Shown here piece after piece: positions 27,786 through 33,050 of a stretch of DNA of 33,050 bases (within the stretch, counting starts at the first letter, position 1; every line of letters begins with the position of its first letter). Below the pieces are notes generated by a model. It ran no database searches, was not told the DNA's origin, and saw only the letters and a program-made list of their open reading frames with translations. The stretch spans positions 2,179,521 to 2,212,570 of the forward strand of contig BFEA01000094.1 of NCBI GenBank assembly GCA_003427395.1. Reading direction: 5' to 3'. The stretch comes from Chara braunii. Lineage: Eukaryota; Streptophyta; Charophyceae; Charales; Characeae. The position numbers were made by a program, and so were the translations under genes.

Positions 27786-30041
27786 ATGACGATCGCTCCC
27801 CGGATGCTATGGGGCGGCAATCCCAAGGGAGGGGGAGGCAGCGCCTGCAACTGCAAAGGAGGGGGTTTGGGAGCGGGGCCGAGGTCATTTGCGAGCTCGG
27901 GCAGTCTGCCGGATGAAGATCGGATGTCTCTATCTGGAGGAGAGGGGAAGCATCATCCTTCGGGATTTAGGCTGGCGCTTATGGTCTTGGTGACGATTCT
28001 TTCGTTCTATATTATCTCGAGCAATTTCTCTGCTCACTGCCAGAATGCAGTTGTAGCGCGGCCGTTGGATGCAGTCCACATTCCACCGCCACCTGGGTTT
28101 CATATGTATGAGCCTGTAGAGCTTGGGACTGGGCGAAGACTAGTGGGGCATCCAGCAGAGCAATCAGAAGGAGGCAGAGGGGGAAGGCAAGGAGAAGGGG
28201 GAGGAGGCATAGAAGCAGAAAGAATTGGGAGAGAGTCAGATAGAGGGGAGAGAGAAGAAAGGCAAGGAGAAAGAGAAGATAGAGGAGGAGGAGGAGGAGA
28301 TAGAGAAAGTGGAGGGAGAAATGAGGAGGCAATAACGAAGACTGGGCGAGTTGTTAGATCGAGTAGAAAGCAGATGCACGAACCGGCAACTGTCTCGCCG
28401 GACCGCACATCGACCAGGACAGTCGAATTATTGATCCCGACACCGTCGATGCGTCCTTCTGATGATCGTTCGATCGCTGTGGGGTCACAGAGTGCTGATC
28501 AGGAACCTGTTATTGCGCCTACGCCGAATGACGCCACAGCTGCTGGCCGGTCTACTACCGGTAGTACCATTGTGTCCTCCAATAACCGAGGTCCTGTGTC
28601 GTCAGGAGGTCCTGAGGCGGGAGACAGAGGCGTGTTACAGATGGCAAAAGAGGGAGGAGGAGGAGAAGCTTCATCAAGACGAGGAGGGGAAGGAGTTTTG
28701 TCGCAAGCAGGAGCAGGACGAGGAGAAGAGGAAAGAACAGGGTTTCATATACCAATTACCTCGTTGGTAGCAAGAGCAGAAAGGGGAGGAGGAAGCTCTT
28801 TCTTGAAATCATCTGTGTCGGTTTCCTCACCGACGTACAGCTCCATGGCCATCGCTTCAGCGATAAGCCCCCCGGTCGCGTCAGAGAGAAGCCCGATCGC
28901 GTCGGAGAGAAGCCCGATCCCGTCGAAGAGACGTCCCATCCCGTCAACGAGACGTCCGGATCCGGATGGCTCCCCCCCACGATCATGGAGGAGGATGGGT
29001 AGGACTCATCGGCTGTCAAAGGCCGACAGACAATTGCTGAAGCTTGCTTCGGCGAAGATTGCCAACGAGAGTTCAATTCCGACGAATGAGAGAGGTAAGA
29101 ACGGATCTGCTGGGAGCGGTGGAAGGAAAAAGATCGCCTTCATGTTCTTGGTACGTGGTCCCATGCCTCTGGCATCCGTTTGGGAACGGTTCCTGCGAGG
29201 ACATGAAGGGTATTATTCCGTCTATATGCACGCTTGTCCCGGGTTCGCCTACGCGGCCAACGATTCGAAGCTGTTCTCTTCCAATTTGATTCCTAGTGAA
29301 AGCACAGCGTGGGGTTCTGTGCGATTGATCGATGCAGAGAGACGATTGTTAGCGCGAGCTCTGCTTGATCCTGATAATCATAGATTCGCTCTCGTCTCTG
29401 AGTCCTGTGTTCCCATTAGGGGCTTCAGGTTTATGTATTCCTATTTGTTCCGAGAGGAGATTAGCTATGTGAAGGCGCTCCCAGAGAAGACGCGATATCA
29501 GCCGGAAATGGCGCCAGTTGTCACGCGGCGCATGTGGCAGAAAGGCTCTCAGTGGCTGATTCTGACACGTAGGCATGCGGGTACGATCGTTAGCGATAAG
29601 TTGTTTTATCCTCTTTTTGCCTCCTACTGCATCGGTAGAGGACCACGTGGGGCCTGCTTCTCTGACGAACACTACATGCAAACGGTTCTTGTACACTTAG
29701 ACAGGAGAAGGGTCTCCCGATGGACGACTACCTACCTGCGCTGGGGCTATAAACACGCGGCGCATCCGGTGTCGTATGGCGCTGCAGATGTGACCGAAGA
29801 GTTGCTGCAGAAAATACGTTCAGATCGGACCTGCAAGACGAGGAAAGGAAAGAGACCTGTTGTGTGCTACCTGTTCATGCGCAAATTTCGCAACGACACG
29901 GCGGACGTGCTGCATGCACTCGGGGATCGTCTCGGGATCTGGGAGGAGGAGGAAGGGATTGAAACTAGCGACCACGATCTTCAAGGATCTCCTCCCTCTC
30001 TTTCTATCGTCCAACCACGTGGCGCCACGTTTACCGGTTGA
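27786..30041 (+). CDS. Core-2/I-branching-type (DUF266, GT14-like) glycosyltransferase
   Basis: Single open frame of 751 codons without introns. The first ATG is 27786, with A at -3; the frame is open a few codons further upstream but only from a GTG. Residues 61-79 (FRLALMVLVTILSFYIISS) form a membrane anchor after a Gly-rich cytoplasmic tail, so this is a type II Golgi-type protein. Residues about 80-440 are a low-complexity stem: Gly/Glu/Arg-rich (126-185), Gly/Glu-rich again near 290-320, and a heptad repeat at 365-392. The plant DUF266/GT14 catalytic domain spans about 448-720, with KKIAFMFLVRGPMPLASVWE at 448, SESCVPI at 538, WQKGSQW near 580, a C..DEHY segment with D627-E628-H629, RWGYKHAAHPVSY near 660 and VCYLFMRKF near 693. 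The family is taken to transfer sugars in the Golgi, probably to wall glycans or glycoproteins; donor and acceptor are unknown. Usual plant members are near 400 residues, so the long stem is odd. Confidence 0.93.
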   Translation: MTIAPRMLWGGNPKGGGGSACNCKGGGLGAGPRSFASSGSLPDEDRMSLSGGEGKHHPSGFRLALMVLVTILSFYIISSNFSAHCQNAVVARPLDAVHIPPPPGFHMYEPVELGTGRRLVGHPAEQSEGGRGGRQGEGGGGIEAERIGRESDRGEREERQGEREDRGGGGGDRESGGRNEEAITKTGRVVRSSRKQMHEPATVSPDRTSTRTVELLIPTPSMRPSDDRSIAVGSQSADQEPVIAPTPNDATAAGRSTTGSTIVSSNNRGPVSSGGPEAGDRGVLQMAKEGGGGEASSRRGGEGVLSQAGAGRGEEERTGFHIPITSLVARAERGGGSSFLKSSVSVSSPTYSSMAIASAISPPVASERSPIASERSPIPSKRRPIPSTRRPDPDGSPPRSWRRMGRTHRLSKADRQLLKLASAKIANESSIPTNERGKNGSAGSGGRKKIAFMFLVRGPMPLASVWERFLRGHEGYYSVYMHACPGFAYAANDSKLFSSNLIPSESTAWGSVRLIDAERRLLARALLDPDNHRFALVSESCVPIRGFRFMYSYLFREEISYVKALPEKTRYQPEMAPVVTRRMWQKGSQWLILTRRHAGTIVSDKLFYPLFASYCIGRGPRGACFSDEHYMQTVLVHLDRRRVSRWTTTYLRWGYKHAAHPVSYGAADVTEELLQKIRSDRTCKTRKGKRPVVCYLFMRKFRNDTADVLHALGDRLGIWEEEEGIETSDHDLQGSPPSLSIVQPRGATFTG
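28878..28961 (+). repeat. 21-bp coding repeat, 4 units, in the stem of the GT14-like protein
   Basis: Four tandem 21-bp units encode ASERSPI, ASERSPI, PSKRRPI and PSTRRPD (residues 365-392). The period is a multiple of three, so units can be gained or lost without shifting the frame. They lie in the disordered, basic Ser/Pro/Arg-rich part just before the catalytic domain. Confidence 0.9.
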
Positions 30042-30498
30042 CATGGCTGTGAACGACCACTGGAAGGTACACTCTGATTAGCGTTTTGCTTTTCAATTTG
30101 AAGGTAGCAGGGTTTGATCCGGTGACTTGCACCGCCTATGTGCCGTGTTTGACACTTTGGATCGAGCCTGCGAGAAGCGAGTTGTGAGATGACGGAGGGA
30201 AACGATCAAGCCTCTGAGGCTCTGACCACCACGAGGCAGGCTACCACGAGGCTCAGCCGCACGACGGATGGGCGGCGCCCCTTGTTTATCCCTTCTCTCT
30301 TTCGCCTTGTGCTGTTCTTCGCCTTTTAATCTGCTGAAGGTCTGATGGTGCTTCACAACTCTACTTCCTTTTCTGACACGAATTGACTTCTATTCCTTTC
30401 CAACCTTACACTTGGCTGCAGTTAACGTGACTTGATTGGTTGTGAGTCTTGTGACACGTCTGGAATAATTCAGCACGATTTGGCACCAGCTCACTCGG
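30042..30498. other. Downstream flank of the GT14-like gene
   Basis: Presumed 3-prime untranslated region and intergenic sequence. No canonical AATAAA was found. No other feature is seen. Confidence 0.45.
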
Positions 30499-30654
30499 GA
30501 TGAGTTGGGACCAGTTCAGTCTGGATGAGTTGGGACCGATTCATTCAGGATGAGTTGGGACCAGTTGACTTAGGATAAGTTGGGACCTGTTGACTCAGGA
30601 TGAGTTGGGACCCGGACCGATTCACTCAGGATGAGTTCTGACCAGTTGACACGG
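30499..30654 (+). repeat. 25-bp minisatellite, 6 units
   Basis: Unit GATGAGTTGGGACC followed by AGTTGACTCAG. Units start at 30499, 30524, 30549, 30574, 30599 (31 bp, with a 6-bp insertion GGACCC-like) and 30630. A diverged half unit precedes it (TTGGCACCAGCTCACTCGG, about 30480). Confidence 0.95.
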
Positions 30655-30919
30655 GATCGGTTGGCTGGAGCGATTAATTTGCTCGCCGAACTGCAGGCTC
30701 TGGCATTATAAGATAGATCAAGAAGAGAGCAACGACAGGTAGGCCTGCGGAGGATGCTTGCTTTGCTTGTTTTTCGTGTTTGTGGCAGCTCTCTTGACAA
30801 TTCCCCGAATCCACCCTCCTTATCCTAGCAATGACACGTGGACTGCTCTAGGCTCGCTAGTAGGCGCTATCCCGTTCATTTGTAGAATTCCTCTACCAGC
30901 AGGTTGGCGGTATGAAGAC

Positions 30920-30920
<1 letters not shown>
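30655..30920. other. Intergenic, no feature seen
   Basis: Unique sequence between the 25-bp array and a microsatellite; nothing recognisable. Confidence 0.45.
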
Positions 30921-30964
<44 letters not shown>

Positions 30965-30980
30965 ACACACACACACACAC

Positions 30981-31016
<36 letters not shown>
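30921..31016. repeat. (CA)n followed by (GA)n microsatellite
   Basis: (CA)n from 30921 to 30980, with one T interruption at about 30960, then CAGACAGA and (GA)n to 31016. The arrangement is the same as at 26501-26602: CA tract first, then GA tract on the plus strand. Confidence 0.98.
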
Positions 31017-31017
<1 letters not shown>

Positions 31018-31439
31018 CTGAGTATCTTGGCTTTGTTTTCTATTCATCGTCCACTGCTTTTCTCCTCATGTACAGAGGCCAGTCTGAGGCGTCGGACCTC
31101 TTCTCAGGTGGTCAGCGATCATCTTCTTCTCCGCTGCATGTCGATCTTTCTCCACTGCTGATTGTAGGCAGTCTATTGGCCAATCTCTTGATAGATGGGT
31201 TACGCCGAGCAAAGCCAGGTCAGAGCCAATCAATCACAGGTGGACTAAGTGGGAATGTCCTTGAGGCTTGTGCTCTATGGGCGTGGGGTCTTTTTAATCC
31301 ATTGATGATTGATCCTTCCTGAAGTTGACACCGTTGTCAGGACGACATGTGTTTGATGGACCACTTCATGTCATGGTTAGATCAGAGTTGTGCGGATCGA
31401 TCTTCTTGTGCTGCCGTTTCGTTTGCCCGTCCAATTCCC
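31017..31439. other. Intergenic, unassigned open frame
   Basis: A plus-strand frame continues from the microsatellite to 31322 and has a hydrophobic stretch (LSPLLIVGSLLANLLIDGL), but it starts inside a repeat and matches no family known to me. Treated as non-coding. Confidence 0.4.
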
Positions 31440-32340
31440 TCTGTTGGGCTCATTTGGTCCAGTATGAAGGCTGATTGCTGGACGTAGAGGGAGAATAAGG
31501 ATGATCGCCATTGCAATTCCTTCTGTTTGGCCCAAGGATAAAGGCTGATTGCGGGATCTAGAAGGAGAAGGAGAATGAGAAGAATCATCGTTGGAATTCC
31601 TTCTGTTGGGCTCAATTTTGTCCACGATAGAAGGCTGATTTTTGCTGGATCTAGGAGGAGGAGGAGGAGGAGGAGGAGGATCGTCGTTGTAATTCCTACT
31701 GTTGGGCTCAATTCGGTCCAGGACTCTAGGATAAAGGCTGATTGCCGGTTGTAGAGGCAGAATGAGGATGACCATCGGTGTGATTCCCTCTGCTGGGCTC
31801 AATTTGGTCCAGGACAAAGGCTTATTTGCTGGTTTTAGAGTGAGAATGAGGATGATTATCGTTGGAATTCCTTCTGTTGGGCTCGGTTTTGTCCACGATT
31901 GAAGGCTGTTTGACGGATCTAGAAGGAGAAGGAGGATCGTCGTTGTAATTCCTACTGTTGGGCTCAATTTCGTCCAGGATAAAGGGTGATTGCTGGTTTT
32001 AGAGGGAGAATGAGGATGATTATCGTTTGCAATTCCCTCTGTTGGGCTCAATTTGGTCCATGCCCCCAGGAAAAAGGCTGCGTGCTGGATGTAGAAAAAG
32101 AGGAGGATGAGGATGATTATCGTTGCGATTCCCTCTGTTGGGCTCAATTTGGTCCAGTTCCCCAGGATAAAGGCTGAGTGCTGGATCTAGAAAAAGAGGA
32201 GGATGAGGATGATTATCGTTGCAATTCCCTTTGTTGGGCTCCATAATCCCCTCAATTTGGTCCAGGTCCCCAGGATAAAGGCTGATTCCTGGATGTAGAA
32301 AGAGGAGGATGACCCTCCAGGATAAAGGCAATTCTGAGGT
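31440..32340 (-). repeat. Minisatellite of 80-96-bp units, about 11 copies
   Basis: The word TGTTGGGCTCA or a close variant starts at 31442, 31524, 31604, 31700, 31791, 31875, 31956, 32040, 32136 and 32232, and a diverged unit follows. Each unit continues with TTTGGTCCAGGATAAAGGCTG, a T/G-rich word and a GGAGAATGAGGATGAT-type purine block. Units vary in length because the purine block and the CCAGGA part expand and contract. The minus strand keeps a 256-codon frame across most of it, with recurring LSPTEGI or IEPNRGN. Variable unit length shifts the phase between the two, so it is not a convincing protein repeat. Confidence 0.92.
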
Positions 32341-33015
32341 ACTACAGTGTAGTGCGACGCAGTTGGACAATTCAAGTGCCAGGCTGCGTGGCGTGGCGGT
32401 TAACTAGGTACGCACGAGTCTGAGCAAATGTTGATTGATCTACATGTACTCGTCATTCGAATTGTCGGAGGAGGGAAGGGAGTAACACAACACCATTTAT
32501 GATTTATTTGTAAAAAAATACCAACTTGAAAAATAGCTCACGTTTATTGATTATGAGTCAATGGAACGTTTTCACTCCGTTGGTCAGTTGTGTGGAATTG
32601 TAGAGCCAATTCGGGGCTTTCGAGTAGCGTGACCATTTTTCTCGATCGGCCAGTTTGTCCAAGATAGTAGGTCCTCCTGAGGCTTCATCGGGCGTACCCG
32701 GATACCCGGATAACTGCGATGCGACGTTTGTGCAGGGATTTTTTTTCGTGCGTACACTGTCGTCCTGCTACGAGTACGCCCTAAATCTGGAAGGCGATCA
32801 CGAGAGCTCCCAACATCTTTCCGTATGGTCTTGTCGTGCAGTGTTCTTGAAGAATTTGCTGCGTTTTCGTAACATTGTGCCTTCACAGTCGATTGAGATT
32901 CTTAGAGGATCAGAATGCTGCAGAACACGGTTGTCATAAATAGCGAATTCAGCCAGTGCCGAGGGCGAAGGAGAATTTCATTCATTTGCGCAAATGCGAA
33001 CTGCATTGCATTGCA

Positions 33016-33018
<3 letters not shown>
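32341..33018. other. Intergenic, no gene recognised
   Basis: Short open frames on both strands (32584-32886 minus, 32655-32939 plus) without recognisable motifs. Confidence 0.45.

Positions 33019-33050
<32 letters not shown>
33019..33050. repeat. (CT)n microsatellite at window end
   Basis: Uninterrupted CT repeat to the last base, so it probably continues beyond the window. Confidence 0.97.

Noticed and set aside
30100-30160. GGGTTTGATCCGG word resembling a B box after the glycosyltransferase gene.
   Set aside because: No A box or tRNA-like fold upstream; probably chance.

Overview
The window looks like nuclear DNA of a green plant or streptophyte alga. It is mostly intergenic and rich in repeats. 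The reasons are one intron-less gene for a plant-type DUF266 / GT14 glycosyltransferase, a decayed plant-type Ty3/gypsy retroelement, tRNA-derived SINEs with pol III A and B boxes, foldback MITEs, many (GA)n, (CA)n and (ATT)n microsatellites, and no bacterial operon layout. A charophyte such as Chara or a repeat-rich bryophyte would fit, but the species cannot be fixed from sequence alone. A 70-N assembly gap lies at 10763-10832.

Layout. 1-3140: microsatellites, copy A of a dispersed repeat (808-1468) and a decayed minus-strand open frame (1950-3140). 3228-8980: a dead Ty3/gypsy element on the minus strand, read from right to left as gag/protease, RT, RNase H and integrase, with a non-coding block at 6600-8050. 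9120-14114: copies B and C of the dispersed repeat, around a 92-bp satellite (10995-12385) and a 26-bp minisatellite. 14772-15578: two adjacent terminal-inverted-repeat elements. 16189-16541: a SINE. 16834-19630: alternating (ATT)n and CAGA-rich low-complexity modules. 19880-22110: a dense array of short hairpins, including a 91-bp tandem repeat. 22857-24293: tRNA-like segments and a second SINE copy. 24703-25189: two related foldback elements, one of them an almost perfect 99-bp MITE. 27786-30041: the only convincing intact gene. 30499-32340: two further minisatellites. The window begins in (GA)n and ends in (CT)n.

Only the GT14-type gene looks functional. It should encode a type II Golgi membrane protein, with an unusually long low-complexity stem between the membrane anchor and the catalytic domain. 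There is no operon or pathway; the other features are mobile elements and tandem repeats in various states of decay.

The signal least explained by known feature types is the hairpin array at about 19.9-22.1 kb. More than 20 inverted repeats, several built in two tiers around a TGT-containing loop, keep their pairing although the stem sequences differ between copies. Some differences are compensatory pairs or G-U wobbles that favour a plus-strand transcript. It may be a structured non-coding RNA locus or an undescribed family of hairpin elements.
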